Shown here: positions 27,755 to 37,318 of the stretch, piece after piece
Position numbering within the stretch: the first letter of the stretch is position 1
How the letters are laid out: each line of letters opens with the position of its first letter
Source of the DNA: an uncultured Clostridium sp.
GTDB lineage: Bacteria; Bacillota; Clostridia; Clostridiales; Clostridiaceae
NCBI GenBank assembly: GCA_900547475.1
Contig: URGW01000017.1
Span: forward strand, 9,204-73,203
Length of the DNA: 64,000 nucleotides
Direction: 5' to 3'
The notes under the pieces: model-generated
The model's input: only the letters and a program-made list of their open reading frames with translations
The model's database searches: none
Told to the model about the DNA's origin: nothing
Translations under genes and position numbers: made by a program

Positions 27755-27907
27755 TTATCTTCTATTTTGTTCTTTTTTAGCTCTTCTACAAGATATACAT
27801 CTTGTTGGCTCATTATCGAATCCTTTTTCTTTGTAGAATTCTTGTTCTCCTACTGAAAATATGAATTCACTTCCGCAATCTCTGCATGTTATTGTCTTAT
27901 CTGTCAT
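27755..27907 (-). CDS. Small zinc-ribbon protein
   Basis: A 50-residue protein read directly from the sequence: ATG at 27907 with AGGAGGAAT upstream and stop at 27755. It has CRDC near residues 8-11 and CISC near 36-39, with a FSxGEQEFYKEKGF core and a basic tail. This matches the probable zinc-ribbon (zf-trcl) family of clostridial proteins of unknown role, often linked to RNA or ribosome functions. Confidence 0.85.
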   Translation of the reverse strand: MTDKTITCRDCGSEFIFSVGEQEFYKEKGFDNEPTRCISCRRAKKEQNRR

Positions 27908-28152
27908 AAATATTCCTCCTAAAATTAAAGATTCTAAATCGATATAATAATCTCTAATTTTCGAGAAACTATTTACCTAAATGAAACTTTTTTTGTTAGC
28001 AACTTTGCTACCCTCTTATAATAACATAGTATTTTATTAATTGCAACCTTTTTTTGATTATTTTTTATAAATTCTTAAAATTAATCCAATATTTTGAATT
28101 TAACTTCGTTTATAAATCTTAAAATTTAAAAGGATAGACTTATTTTATAGTA

Positions 28153-28680
28153 TTAATCTCTTTCGTAAGATAATATATCTCCAGTATTAGCATCTATTTC
28201 ATAACTATATTCTACATTATTATAGTAAAATTCTATATCATATTTTTGTGTTCCGTTATCTATATCCTTTTCAAGTTTAATAAATGAAACTTGATCATTT
28301 GTTAATCCTGCATGTTTTAGTGCTATTTCTTTTACTTGTTCTTCAGAAATATTAACTTCATTATTTGTGTTGTTTACATTATTATTATATTCCATATCAT
28401 AGTCATACTTTATTATTTCTCCATTAGCAGAATTAATCTCATAATCATATTCCTTATCACCATGATAAAATTCTATATTATATTTTTCTATGTTATTATC
28501 TACATCGCTTTCTACCTCAACAAATGATACCTGATCGCTTGTTAATCCTGCATGTTTCAATGCAATTTCCTTAGCTTCATCAATGGTAACTGTTTTATTA
28601 TTTAATTCCTCTGAATTGCTACATCCCATTAAGCTAATGCTAATTATCGTTATAATTGTTGCTAACTTTAATCTTTTCAT
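28153..28680 (-). CDS. Lipoprotein with two PepSY-type domains
   Basis: A 175-residue lipoprotein with lipobox SLMGC and two tandem PepSY units of about 65 residues; each begins (T/S)xxEAKEIALKHAGLT-like and ends GEIIKYDYD or GDILSYERD. PepSY domains are thought to inhibit proteases or act in envelope sensing. It is the last gene of a four-gene group with a sensor kinase, response regulator and another PepSY protein. The start is ATG 28680 after GGAGGA; an upstream TTG includes that site. Confidence 0.88.
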   Translation of the reverse strand: MKRLKLATIITIISISLMGCSNSEELNNKTVTIDEAKEIALKHAGLTSDQVSFVEVESDVDNNIEKYNIEFYHGDKEYDYEINSANGEIIKYDYDMEYNNNVNNTNNEVNISEEQVKEIALKHAGLTNDQVSFIKLEKDIDNGTQKYDIEFYYNNVEYSYEIDANTGDILSYERD

Positions 28681-28692
28681 TTTATCCTCCAA

Positions 28693-30063
28693 TCATGTTA
28701 AGTAAATTCTTATTATTGTGTACTTATCTAATTCACTCTCTATATAAATTTTAGTATTATAATTATTGGCTATTCTATTTGCAATAGATAAACCAATTCC
28801 AAAGGAATTATTATTTACTCTAGATTTATCAACCTTATAAAATCTTTTCATAACATTATTTACTTCATTCTCTGGTATTCCAATTCCATTATCTTTTACT
28901 TCTAATTTTAATTTTCCCAATTCATTTTTTACTATTATTTGAATTTCTATATTATCTTTATTATTATATTTTATTGAATTATCAATAAATATAATTAATA
29001 ATTGTTTTAGATCATTTGGATCAATTTTAACTTTTATATTTTCTTCAATATTAATTATATATTTTACATTAGGGTTTAAAACTTTATAATGTTCTACTAC
29101 TTCATCAACTATTATTATTGGATCAATTTCATCTAATTTACTTAAGTTTACTTCTGTTTTTTCTGCTTTAGATAATAGTAACATATCATTTACTAATTTT
29201 TTTAATCTTTCCACCTCTTTTAAACATATATCTAATGATTTTTCTAAACGCTGCTTATCATCTTTTCCCCATCTTTTCAGCATACTTAAATGTCCATGAA
29301 GTGCTGTTAGAGGCGTTTTCAATTCATGTGATGCATCTGATACAAACCTACTCTGCTCATGAAATGCCTCCTCTAATTCATCCATCATTGAATTAAAAAC
29401 TATATTTACTTTATCTACCTCATCATTTAGCTCTGAAATTTCAGCTCTCTTATTGATTCCTTTTTCTTTTATTTCATTCATAGTTGTTATAAGTTTTCTA
29501 AGCCTCTTTATAAAATTCTTAGAAACATACATAGCTCCTATTCCACTTAAAACTAGTCCTAAAATTAATGTAAAAATTAAAATCGGTAATGAGTTTTCAA
29601 TAAAATCCTGAAACATATCGTTTTCTCTAACTATTTGTACTATATATTGAGAATCACCTATATCTATTGGTCCTGTTATTCCCATATATATCTCAAAGTC
29701 AAAAAAATTGGAGTACGTTGTAATTTCTTCATTTACATAATCAAATTTAATCTCATTCCATATTTCTGATTTAGATTCATAATATATTTTATCTAAAGAA
29801 TAAATTCTTATACTTTCATCGTCACTATCAGTTAACTGTTGTAAATACTCATAAAATCCACTTTCTGATATTTCTACATTTATATCCTTAGATAAACTTG
29901 TTATCTCTTCATACCTATCTTTTAATAAGTCTCTTTCATATTCATCTGTAAATATCCAAAATGTAATTAATTGACCAATTGTATATATAACCAAAATTAA
30001 GCTAATTATAAAAAATGAATTTTTCATAATTTCTAAAAATATAGGTAATTTTTTAGTTTTCAT
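28693..30063 (-). CDS. Sensor histidine kinase (HAMP-HisKA-HATPase)
   Basis: A 456-residue kinase. It has two membrane segments (about 16-38 and 158-180) around an extracellular sensor region of ~120 residues, a HAMP linker, HisKA with SDASHELKTPLTALHGHL (phospho-acceptor H246), and an ATPase domain with DNSIKYN (N box), DNGIGIP (G1) and SFGIGLSIA (G2). It is encoded 2 bases after the response regulator. The flanking PepSY proteins probably belong to its signal path. The stimulus is unknown. Confidence 0.92.
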   Translation of the reverse strand: MKTKKLPIFLEIMKNSFFIISLILVIYTIGQLITFWIFTDEYERDLLKDRYEEITSLSKDINVEISESGFYEYLQQLTDSDDESIRIYSLDKIYYESKSEIWNEIKFDYVNEEITTYSNFFDFEIYMGITGPIDIGDSQYIVQIVRENDMFQDFIENSLPILIFTLILGLVLSGIGAMYVSKNFIKRLRKLITTMNEIKEKGINKRAEISELNDEVDKVNIVFNSMMDELEEAFHEQSRFVSDASHELKTPLTALHGHLSMLKRWGKDDKQRLEKSLDICLKEVERLKKLVNDMLLLSKAEKTEVNLSKLDEIDPIIIVDEVVEHYKVLNPNVKYIINIEENIKVKIDPNDLKQLLIIFIDNSIKYNNKDNIEIQIIVKNELGKLKLEVKDNGIGIPENEVNNVMKRFYKVDKSRVNNNSFGIGLSIANRIANNYNTKIYIESELDKYTIIRIYLT

Positions 30064-30065
30064 AA

Positions 30066-30734
30066 CTAACTCCTCATAATATAACCAATAGATCTAATTG
30101 TCTGTATATATTCTTCCTTATTTTCATTATTTAATTTTGATCTTAAATATCTAATATATACATCTGTAACATTAGTTTCTGGTTCATATCCATATCCCCA
30201 TATTTTTTCTAATAACTCTTCTCTAGTAACTACTTTATCCTTATTATCTATTAATATTGTTAATAACTCATATTCTTTGTTAGTTAAACTTATCTCTATT
30301 CCATTTCTTTTTACAATTCTTGAACTTTTATTAATTACAATATCCTTAAATTTTACTATATAATTATTTAAATTATCTTGCCTTCTAAAAACTACTTCAA
30401 TACGTGCAAGCAATTCTTCTATTGCAAAGGGTTTAGCTATATAATCATCTGCTCCTATTTGTAGTCCATTAACCTTATCCATTACACTATCTTTTGCACT
30501 AAGCATTATTACTGGAGACTGCTTTTCTCTTTTTAACCTTCTACATATTTCAAATCCATTCATTGAAGGAAGCATAACATCCAGTATTACAAGATCATAT
30601 TCATTTCTTAAAGCCTCTTCTAGACCTTTTCTACCATCCTCTTTAATAGAAACATTATATCCCTCATATTCTAATTCTCCCTTTATAAAATCAGAAATAT
30701 TAGGTTCATCCTCAACAATTAATATGCTCTTCAC
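30066..30734 (-). CDS. OmpR-family response regulator
   Basis: A 222-residue regulator: receiver domain with DEP acidic pair, phospho-Asp in LVILDVMLPSMNG and the conserved Lys in YIAKPF, followed by a winged-helix DNA-binding domain (about 125-222; YIRYLRSKLN). It is partnered with the kinase directly downstream. Confidence 0.94.
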   Translation of the reverse strand: MKSILIVEDEPNISDFIKGELEYEGYNVSIKEDGRKGLEEALRNEYDLVILDVMLPSMNGFEICRRLKREKQSPVIMLSAKDSVMDKVNGLQIGADDYIAKPFAIEELLARIEVVFRRQDNLNNYIVKFKDIVINKSSRIVKRNGIEISLTNKEYELLTILIDNKDKVVTREELLEKIWGYGYEPETNVTDVYIRYLRSKLNNENKEEYIQTIRSIGYIMRS

Positions 30735-30772
30735 TTTGTCTACTCCTTTATAACTTACTTCCTATTGTAATT

Positions 30773-31120
30773 TTAATCATAATAGTTATCTAAATCTATA
30801 ATAGCACCTAAATTCGAATCAACAGTAACTTCAATAAGCATGTTGTTTGAATCCTTTATTTTAAATTCATACTCAAAACCTAACATGTCTAATTCTAATT
30901 TTTTCTTAACACCTAATACTTCTCCCTCAACTGTTTGAAGTGCTATTTCTTTCGCTTCATCAACTGTATAATTAATATTAGATTTAGCTATACTATATAC
31001 TGCTATAACACCTGTAACCCCTATTATTGCTACTGAAGCTATTAATATAGAAATTTTTCTTATTAATTTTTTCTTATTTCTATTTATTTTTTCTCTTATA
31101 TTATCTAAATATTTATTCAT
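30773..31120 (-). CDS. Membrane-anchored PepSY protein
   Basis: A 115-residue protein with a basic N-terminus (REKINRNKKKLIRK), one membrane segment (about 25-45) and an external PepSY unit (VDEAKEIALQTVEGEVLGV). It opens the PepSY-regulator-kinase-PepSY group and may set kinase activity; that is inference from position. Confidence 0.8.
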   Translation of the reverse strand: MNKYLDNIREKINRNKKKLIRKISILIASVAIIGVTGVIAVYSIAKSNINYTVDEAKEIALQTVEGEVLGVKKKLELDMLGFEYEFKIKDSNNMLIEVTVDSNLGAIIDLDNYYD

Positions 31121-31237
31121 ATTAATTTCTCCTCTTATTAAAACCTTTAATTTGATTATATAATATTAATTCATAAGTTTCATGAAGAAAGAATGAGAGT
31201 AAAATTAAAAATTTTTAATCTTTTATAAATAAATATC

Positions 31238-31273
31238 AAAAAAAGGTTGTAGTTTAAATTACAACCTTTTTTT
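31238..31273. terminator. Terminator hairpin
   Basis: AAAGGTTGTA/TACAACCTTT with flanking A- and T-runs, between two minus-strand units. It ends the PAS kinase upstream side or the PepSY operon promoter region; its sequence repeats 27715-27742. Confidence 0.75.
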
Positions 31274-31382
31274 ATTATTTTTTATAAACACTTAAAACTA
31301 ATCTATACTTTCCATTTAGCAATATTAATATTTATTCTATATCAACTTTATTTTTCGGTGTACTATTTCAAAATAATATATT

Positions 31383-32552
31383 CTATTCATATATGTCTGA
31401 TAGTTCCATTTTTATTCTATCTAATCTATTATCATATACTCTATTTAATAGTTCATTATTATATTCATATTTACATATATTATTAGGTATCTTTACTACA
31501 AATTCACTGCCATTCCCTATTTTACTTTTTACACTTATTTGACCATTATGTATTTCAACTAAATATTTAGTTAATTTTAATCCAATACCTAACCCTTCAC
31601 AAACCTTAGTAAATCTATCTTCTACATTATAAAACTCGTTAAATATATTGTTCAGATCTTCTTCCTTTATTCCAACCCCAGTATCTTTAACTGAAATAAT
31701 TACAAACTTTTCATCTAGTGATATATTTACATTTACATTCCCATTTTCATGGTTATATTTTATTGCATTAGAAATTAAATTTAGTAGAATTCTTTCTAGT
31801 TTAATCTTATCAAAACCAATAATTAATTCTTCTATTTCTGTATCGAATATTATAGTTATATTTTTAAACTTCTTATAATTATTTATGTCATTACATAATG
31901 ATTCTACTACATCTACAATATCATAATTATTAGGATTATAGTCTATATTTCCACACTGTAAATTAGTTAAATCTATAAAATTATTAGATATCTTAAGAAT
32001 TCTTAAAGCATTTAAATTTATTCTATGAATATCCTTTATAAAACAATCTTTACAATTCCCTAAATCACATATTTTACATCTATTATCTAACAATTGTATA
32101 GATGTTATAATCATATTTATTGGTGTCCTAAATTCGTGCTTTATATTAGAAAAAAATCCATCTCTTAAATTACTTATTTCATCCTCATGAGATATATTTC
32201 TTATTTTATTTAATATCCCACTTACATTTCCCTGCTTATCAAATGTAGGATACTTTTCAATAGCAATAGTATATTTTACTTCATTTAAATATACTATTTG
32301 CGTATATTTTAATGATTTCTTTTCATCTATGACTTCATTATTTCTAGTCTTTTCAATATTAGAGGATTCCTTAAATAAATTTAATTCTTCATGTGTTTTT
32401 CCATATACCTCCTTCCTAGGTTTTTTAATAATCTTTTTAGCATATCTTTCGTTGCAATAAATAATTCTTCCATCTAAATCTGTATAAAAAATATAATCAG
32501 GTATTATGTCTAAAAGTAATTCTAATGTTTCTTTTGAATATTCTGTTATCAC
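31383..32552 (-). CDS. Cytosolic PAS-domain histidine kinase with cysteine quartet
   Basis: A 389-residue kinase without membrane segments. PAS domain (about 5-120; DIIPDYIFYTDLDGRIIYCN), HisKA with NIKHEFRTP (H139), and ATPase with NLISNAIKYNHE, DTGVGI and GLGIGL. Inserted right after the phospho-acceptor helix is CKICDLGNCKDC, a C-x2-C-x4-C-x2-C set (C159, C162, C167, C170) suited to a metal or iron-sulfur cluster. I start at GTG 32552 behind AAAGGAG; ATG 32570 is possible. No response regulator is adjacent, so it is an orphan, as in clostridial Spo0A-type kinases. Confidence 0.85.
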   Translation of the reverse strand: MITEYSKETLELLLDIIPDYIFYTDLDGRIIYCNERYAKKIIKKPRKEVYGKTHEELNLFKESSNIEKTRNNEVIDEKKSLKYTQIVYLNEVKYTIAIEKYPTFDKQGNVSGILNKIRNISHEDEISNLRDGFFSNIKHEFRTPINMIITSIQLLDNRCKICDLGNCKDCFIKDIHRINLNALRILKISNNFIDLTNLQCGNIDYNPNNYDIVDVVESLCNDINNYKKFKNITIIFDTEIEELIIGFDKIKLERILLNLISNAIKYNHENGNVNVNISLDEKFVIISVKDTGVGIKEEDLNNIFNEFYNVEDRFTKVCEGLGIGLKLTKYLVEIHNGQISVKSKIGNGSEFVVKIPNNICKYEYNNELLNRVYDNRLDRIKMELSDIYE

Positions 32553-32844
32553 TAAAATATCTCCTTTCATAAAATTCCTAAAAAAAAGACTGTATATTAC
32601 AGTCTTAAATTTTCCAAATTAGATGTCTGTTATAGTAGAATTTTGTAACTTTTTGCCGGCTTTATTATTTTATACTATTTTATGTATAATTGTCCAGTAT
32701 TTTCTAATAATTTTATTTAAATTTCGTTCGACATAACACTTTTATATTAGTCTTATGTAAATATAGGAAAGATGAAAAGTCAAAATGGTATAAATAAGTT
32801 ATTGCCTCAAATGGAGCAAGTTTAAAACAGTAAAATAGTAATAG
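32553..32844. other. Intergenic region, with a possible 17-codon ORF
   Basis: It contains a small hairpin near 32588-32606 and a plus-strand 17-codon ORF at 32772-32825 (MKSQNGINKLLPQMEQV) with an AGGA just upstream, followed by the terminator at 32845-32890. The ORF is too short to call on its own. Confidence 0.3.
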
Positions 32845-32890
32845 AAAAAGTAGATAGATTTGTGTAAAAAACAAATCCATCTACTTTTTT
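32845..32890. terminator. Terminator hairpin after the alarmone synthetase gene
   Basis: AAAAAGTAGATAGATTTG pairs with CAAATCCATCTACTTTTT with one mismatch. Confidence 0.85.
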
Positions 32891-33618
32891 TCAATTCTAT
32901 TTCGTATCTCTTCCATATGTTTATCTAGAGCTGCACTAATTTCTGAACACTCAAACAGCTCTTTACTTATAATTTCAGCTTCTTCTGGATTAATATTTTT
33001 CTTATATCTTAATTTATGCTCTAAGCTTGCCCAAAAATCCATTGCTATTGTTCTAAGTTGTACTTCTACTTTCATTCCTTTCTTTTCATTCTTTAAGAAA
33101 ATTGGTACTTCTATAATCAAATGTAAACTTCTATAACCACTTTTTTTAGGATTTCTTATATAATCCTTCTTCTCAATTAGCTTAATATCATCTTGGTTTA
33201 ATAAGCAATCAGCTAGCATATAAATGTCTTCCGGAAATGAACAGATTACTCTTACACCAGCAACATCTCTTATATTTTCTTGTATTGATTCCAATGTAAA
33301 AGGTAAATCTTTCTTATTTAATTTTTTTATAATCCCCTCAGGAGACTTTAATCTAGTTTTTATACCTTCTATTGGATTTCTATCATATTGTAATGAAAAC
33401 TGTTCATTTAATACCTTAAACTTTGTTTCCACTTCCATAATTGCACATCTATAATAAGCCATTAACTCATTCATTGGCATCATATTTCTATGTATTATCT
33501 CTAAAAAATCATCATTTATTATTTTTTCTCTTACAAATTTTTTACCAACATTTTTTAATATATAATCATCATTTATTATTTTTTCTCTTAAAGCTTTTTT
33601 ATCAATATTTTTTAACAT
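32881..33618 (-). CDS. RelA/SpoT-domain small alarmone synthetase
   Basis: A 245-residue single-domain (p)ppGpp synthetase of the YjbM/YwaC kind: IKTRLKSPEGIIKKL, the RDVAGVRVICSF motif, SGYRSLHLIIEVP and VEVQLRTIAMDFWASLEHK. It has no hydrolase domain. It makes alarmone from ATP and GDP/GTP. Residues 2-20 and 21-39 are a near-identical duplication (LKNIDKKALREKIINDDYI and LKNVGKKFVREKIINDDFL), giving an N-terminal extension before the usual start of the fold. GGGTGAT precedes the ATG. Confidence 0.92.
   Translation of the reverse strand: MLKNIDKKALREKIINDDYILKNVGKKFVREKIINDDFLEIIHRNMMPMNELMAYYRCAIMEVETKFKVLNEQFSLQYDRNPIEGIKTRLKSPEGIIKKLNKKDLPFTLESIQENIRDVAGVRVICSFPEDIYMLADCLLNQDDIKLIEKKDYIRNPKKSGYRSLHLIIEVPIFLKNEKKGMKVEVQLRTIAMDFWASLEHKLRYKKNINPEEAEIISKELFECSEISAALDKHMEEIRNRIEKK
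33502..33615 (-). repeat. 57-bp in-frame tandem duplication
   Basis: Two 57-bp units (33559-33615 and 33502-33558) at the 5' end of the alarmone synthetase gene, each 19 codons, sharing the REKIINDD core. Confidence 0.9.
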
Positions 33619-33852
33619 ATAATCACCCTTTATCTTACTTAAAACTAATGATAACTATCTATTTAATCCCTATCCCACCCTCACTTGCAAGTCAACATAT
33701 GGTTATTACATTAATTTATAACTTTACCCTTGTAACATTACTGAACTTATCTTTTATTATTTGCACATTGTTCCGTATATGCTAATCTATGCACTAATTC
33801 ACATCTCAATTAGTAGAGCTTATGTTCACCCTTGCAAATTACCATCTAAATT

Positions 33853-34308
33853 TTAAGAAATAATATCAGTTGTCCAGTTTAATCCTTGTAATTTAGTATC
33901 TATTAATCTATATTCTTTTGAAAGATTATCTACTTGCTTTTGCATTTCAGCTACATTTACCGTACTTAAAATTTTTATTTCTTTATTTGAATATCTATCA
34001 ATTCTATCAGCAGATTCACTAACAAAGCTCCTTAAAATAGATATCTTCAATCCTAAAGCATCCCTTTTAGCTATAATATCTGAAATACTTTCATTGTCTA
34101 CATATGTAGAACTATTAGTTTTATTTATTAATTTTATAATATTTTCAAGTTCAATAATATTATCATTTAGTTCATTTATAAGAGTATGGGGGTTTTCTGA
34201 TGGTATATCACCTTCTTGAACCTTAGCATTTTTTATTAATCTTTCTTTTAAGTTTGCAATTCTTTTTTGTAAGTCGGCCCTTAAATTTAATGCTTCTGCT
34301 AATTTCAT
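33853..34308 (-). CDS. DIP1984 family protein
   Basis: A 151-residue coiled-coil protein: MKLAEALNLRADLQKRIANLKERL at the start and a C-terminal YRLIDTKLQGLNWTTDI, typical of the DIP1984 family (sometimes named septicolysin). Function unknown; cytosolic. The start is ATG 34308, because the GGGTGAT site overlaps the in-frame GTG three codons upstream. Confidence 0.85.
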   Translation of the reverse strand: MKLAEALNLRADLQKRIANLKERLIKNAKVQEGDIPSENPHTLINELNDNIIELENIIKLINKTNSSTYVDNESISDIIAKRDALGLKISILRSFVSESADRIDRYSNKEIKILSTVNVAEMQKQVDNLSKEYRLIDTKLQGLNWTTDIIS

Positions 34309-34491
34309 ATTAATCACCCTATTCTTAATTATTATTTCTCTATTATACCATTTTACTATTTATATAAATAAGATTATATATATTTCTTATTTCAATTATA
34401 CATAAATTGTATATATAGTCCACAACCACATAATAAATAATTTTTAAAATATTTATCTTCGTTACAAATTAAAATTTGCATGGCAACCTTT

Positions 34492-34538
34492 AAATAATAG
34501 AAGGAACATACCTTAACGATATGTTCCTTCTATTATTT
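34492..34538. terminator. Terminator after bceB-type gene
   Basis: A 19-bp perfect stem (34492-34510 with 34520-34538) that overlaps the last codons of the permease gene. Confidence 0.85.
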
Positions 34539-36443
34539 AACATTAACAATATTTTTAAAGCTTCTAATTGATATAATTGCACTTACTATAAATATACATA
34601 TTGATACTAATATACTTATAATAAAAGTTATATTTAAGTTTTCTGATATGAATTTTCCTAAAACTTGTATTGCAAAGAAACTGTGAATTAATCCTATAGA
34701 TAATGGAAGTACATAAAACAACATTACTTCTTTTCTAATAGCTTTTCCTAAATCTTTTTTTGATGCTCCTATATCCTTTAGAATTTTATATTTATCCTTA
34801 TCTTCTGATGCATCACTATATATCTTAATATAAATAATACTAGCTTCTGCAAGTACAAATACTAAGAATAAAAATGCCCCAATAGAATAAACAAGCTTTA
34901 ACCATTCAACACTTTGAGTTTCATATTTTCCAACTTGAAATTTAGTATTATCATTTAAATATGGTTCTAATCCTTTGCCTAATTTATTAATAATATCTTC
35001 ATTTAAAATATCTGAATCGTTTTTAACCTTAATTCCATAAAAATTAACTATTTGTTCATCATTATAAAGTTTTTCATATTCATCATTATTAACAACAATT
35101 GTTCTAGATTTAATTAATGACCCTAAAACTTTGAATCTTATATCCCCTTCACTAATTTCAAATGTTTTATCAGCAAGAGTTATTTCTTTTGGCTTAATTA
35201 AGCTTCCCAATGTACTAGGATTTTCAATATAAATAACATTATTTCCTTTAACCATTTTTTCATTAATCTTTTCTAAATCTTTTTCATATCCATTGCTCTT
35301 CAAAATATCTGTAAACTTATCATAAGACATCACTATATAATCTTGTTTTTGAAACTCTTCAACATTTTCTAATGTATTATTAACCATTAATACATCAGTG
35401 TTTAAATCAAACTTCTTTTCACCTAGTACTTTAGTAATCTCTTCACTTATTTTTTCAGTATCTATTTCGTTTTGAGAATAAAATGACATTGTAAATAACT
35501 GATCATTTTGTTCACTCATTATATAAAGCCTTCTCATAGATACTGCTGTACCTAAAACAGTTACTGTACATGCTGTTAAAATCCCTATTGTAGCATAAGT
35601 AGTGTAATTTTTCTTTACTCTATAAGCTAAACTATTAATAGTTAGTATATTTTCTCCTTTATATAATATCTTTTTATTATTAATTAAAAAGTTAAGAACT
35701 GCTGGAATAGCAGCATAAAATAATCCATAAGTGCCTATACAAACTAAAATTAAAGTTTTAAAAGCATTCATTTTAGAACTAAATACTAAGTAATATCCAT
35801 ATGTAATGCAACCTATAGATACCATTGCAATTATATAAGTAAAGACTGTTACCTTAGGCATCCTTTCTGCTTTTCTACTATTATTTAAAAGCTCAATTAC
35901 ATTACTTCTTGAAATATTAACAAATCCTTTAATACTCATTAATAAAAATATAGCCATAAATATTATAAAGGTACTTATCATTGAATTAGCAGTAATAGCA
36001 AATTTCACATCTATATTAAACCCTGCTAAAGCAAAGATTATCATTTGAAAAAACTTAGAAAATAATACACCAACACCAATTCCAATTATACTGGCAGATA
36101 TACCAATGAGCATCATTTCTGTAAAATATATTTTACCTATAGTTTTTAAATCTACACCCATAAAGGTAAAAAGACCTATTTCTTTTTTTCTATTTTTTAA
36201 AAATACATTAGAGACATACCATATAAAGAAAAGCATAAACAAACCTAAAATTATACTTATCATTTGTAATATCATTTTTGTATATACAGCATTAGCTTCT
36301 CCTAAATCTTTTAATGCTTCCCCACTCATAAGTATTAAGAAATTACTTAATATAATCACTGAAAATATCATTGATATAAAAAACATCGAATATGTTTTTA
36401 TATTATTTTTAAAGTTATTAAAAGCTATGGAAAATACACTCAT
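34533..36443 (-). CDS. Bce-type ABC transporter permease
   Basis: A 636-residue BceB-like permease. It has ten predicted membrane segments in the 1+... FtsX layout and a large external loop of ~200 residues between segments 7 and 8 (about 310-515), where peptide antibiotics are recognised. With the ATPase and the adjacent two-component system it forms a resistance and flux-sensing module against cell-wall-active peptides such as bacitracin or lantibiotics. It overlaps the ATPase stop by one base. The particular peptide is unknown. Confidence 0.92.
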   Translation of the reverse strand: MSVFSIAFNNFKNNIKTYSMFFISMIFSVIILSNFLILMSGEALKDLGEANAVYTKMILQMISIILGLFMLFFIWYVSNVFLKNRKKEIGLFTFMGVDLKTIGKIYFTEMMLIGISASIIGIGVGVLFSKFFQMIIFALAGFNIDVKFAITANSMISTFIIFMAIFLLMSIKGFVNISRSNVIELLNNSRKAERMPKVTVFTYIIAMVSIGCITYGYYLVFSSKMNAFKTLILVCIGTYGLFYAAIPAVLNFLINNKKILYKGENILTINSLAYRVKKNYTTYATIGILTACTVTVLGTAVSMRRLYIMSEQNDQLFTMSFYSQNEIDTEKISEEITKVLGEKKFDLNTDVLMVNNTLENVEEFQKQDYIVMSYDKFTDILKSNGYEKDLEKINEKMVKGNNVIYIENPSTLGSLIKPKEITLADKTFEISEGDIRFKVLGSLIKSRTIVVNNDEYEKLYNDEQIVNFYGIKVKNDSDILNEDIINKLGKGLEPYLNDNTKFQVGKYETQSVEWLKLVYSIGAFLFLVFVLAEASIIYIKIYSDASEDKDKYKILKDIGASKKDLGKAIRKEVMLFYVLPLSIGLIHSFFAIQVLGKFISENLNITFIISILVSICIFIVSAIISIRSFKNIVNVK

Positions 36444-37195
36444 TATTTAGCACCTCCTAAAGTTGCTAATAAATCAATTATCTTACCATAAAAATCTTTT
36501 CTGTCATTTCCTCTATTTAACTGACACTTTATTTCACCATCGCTAAGCATATAAACCTTTTTAGAATAACTTGCACTAAAGGCATCATGAGTAACCATTA
36601 TTATAGTTGCATTATTTTCTTCATTTACTCTCTTTAAACATTCTAATAAATCTGTAGAAGATTTAGAATCTAAAGCACCTGTTGGTTCATCTGCAAATAT
36701 AATCTTTGGTTCTGTAATTAATGCCCTTGCAGCTGCCCCTCTTTGCTTTTGCCCTCCTGATAACTCATACGGATATTTTTTAAGATGATCCTTAAGTCCA
36801 AAAACATCAGCTATTTTAATAACTTTTTCTTCTATATCTTTAGTCCTCTTTCTTCCTAAAGCCAATGGAAGAGCTATATTATCCATTAATGTCATATTAT
36901 CTAAAAGACTATAATCTTGAAATATAAATCCTATTTTATCTTTTCTTATATTAGATAATTCTTTATTTTTTACCTTAGTAAGGTCTATGCCATCTAAAAT
37001 TATTTCACCTTTAGTTGGTTTATCTAAAGTAGATAGTAAGTTTAAAAGTGTAGTTTTACCTGCTCCTGATGGACCCATTATTGATAAAAATTCTCCTTCA
37101 TCAACAGATAAAGATATATTATTTAAAACTCTAGTTTTAAAGCCTTTAATTCCATAATCCTTTGATAAATTATTTAATTTTAATATTTGACTCAT
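36443..37195 (-). CDS. Bce-type ABC transporter ATPase
   Basis: A 250-residue ATPase: Walker A GPSGAGKTT, Q loop, signature LSGGQKQR, Walker B IIFADEPTGALD and the H loop VTHD. The closest class is MacB/BceA. It drives the permease encoded directly downstream. AGGAAAC precedes the ATG. Confidence 0.95.
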   Translation of the reverse strand: MSQILKLNNLSKDYGIKGFKTRVLNNISLSVDEGEFLSIMGPSGAGKTTLLNLLSTLDKPTKGEIILDGIDLTKVKNKELSNIRKDKIGFIFQDYSLLDNMTLMDNIALPLALGRKRTKDIEEKVIKIADVFGLKDHLKKYPYELSGGQKQRGAAARALITEPKIIFADEPTGALDSKSSTDLLECLKRVNEENNATIIMVTHDAFSASYSKKVYMLSDGEIKCQLNRGNDRKDFYGKIIDLLATLGGAK

Positions 37196-37290
37196 TAATT
37201 GTTTCCTCCAAAATCTAATTTCTATTTTGCTGAACTATTAATCAGCTTATAAATTAATTTTAGTGGTTTTTTACTAACTAATCCTTCACT

Positions 37291-37318
37291 TAACATTACA
37301 TTTAAAGTTCTAATGTTA
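37291..37318 (-). promoter_or_regulatory. Inverted repeat upstream of the ABC genes, candidate BceR-type operator
   Basis: TAACATTA (37291-37298) and TAATGTTA (37311-37318) form an 8-bp perfect inverted repeat with a 12-base spacer, overlapping the stop codon of the kinase gene and lying ~95 bases before the ATPase start. Bce-type regulators bind inverted repeats ahead of their transporter genes. No clear -35/-10 was found. Confidence 0.45.

Noticed and set aside
27715..31273. Repeated hairpin as a mobile element end or REP sequence
   Set aside because: Both copies sit where terminators belong and have A/T-runs; with only two copies a shared terminator sequence is enough.
32772..32825. 17-codon ORF as a signalling peptide gene
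   Set aside because: No export signal, poor ribosome-site spacing, and nothing in the neighbourhood to support it.
37214..37232. GCTGA/TCAGC palindrome before the ABC genes as the operator
   Set aside because: Only five pairs; the 37291-37318 repeat is longer and better placed.
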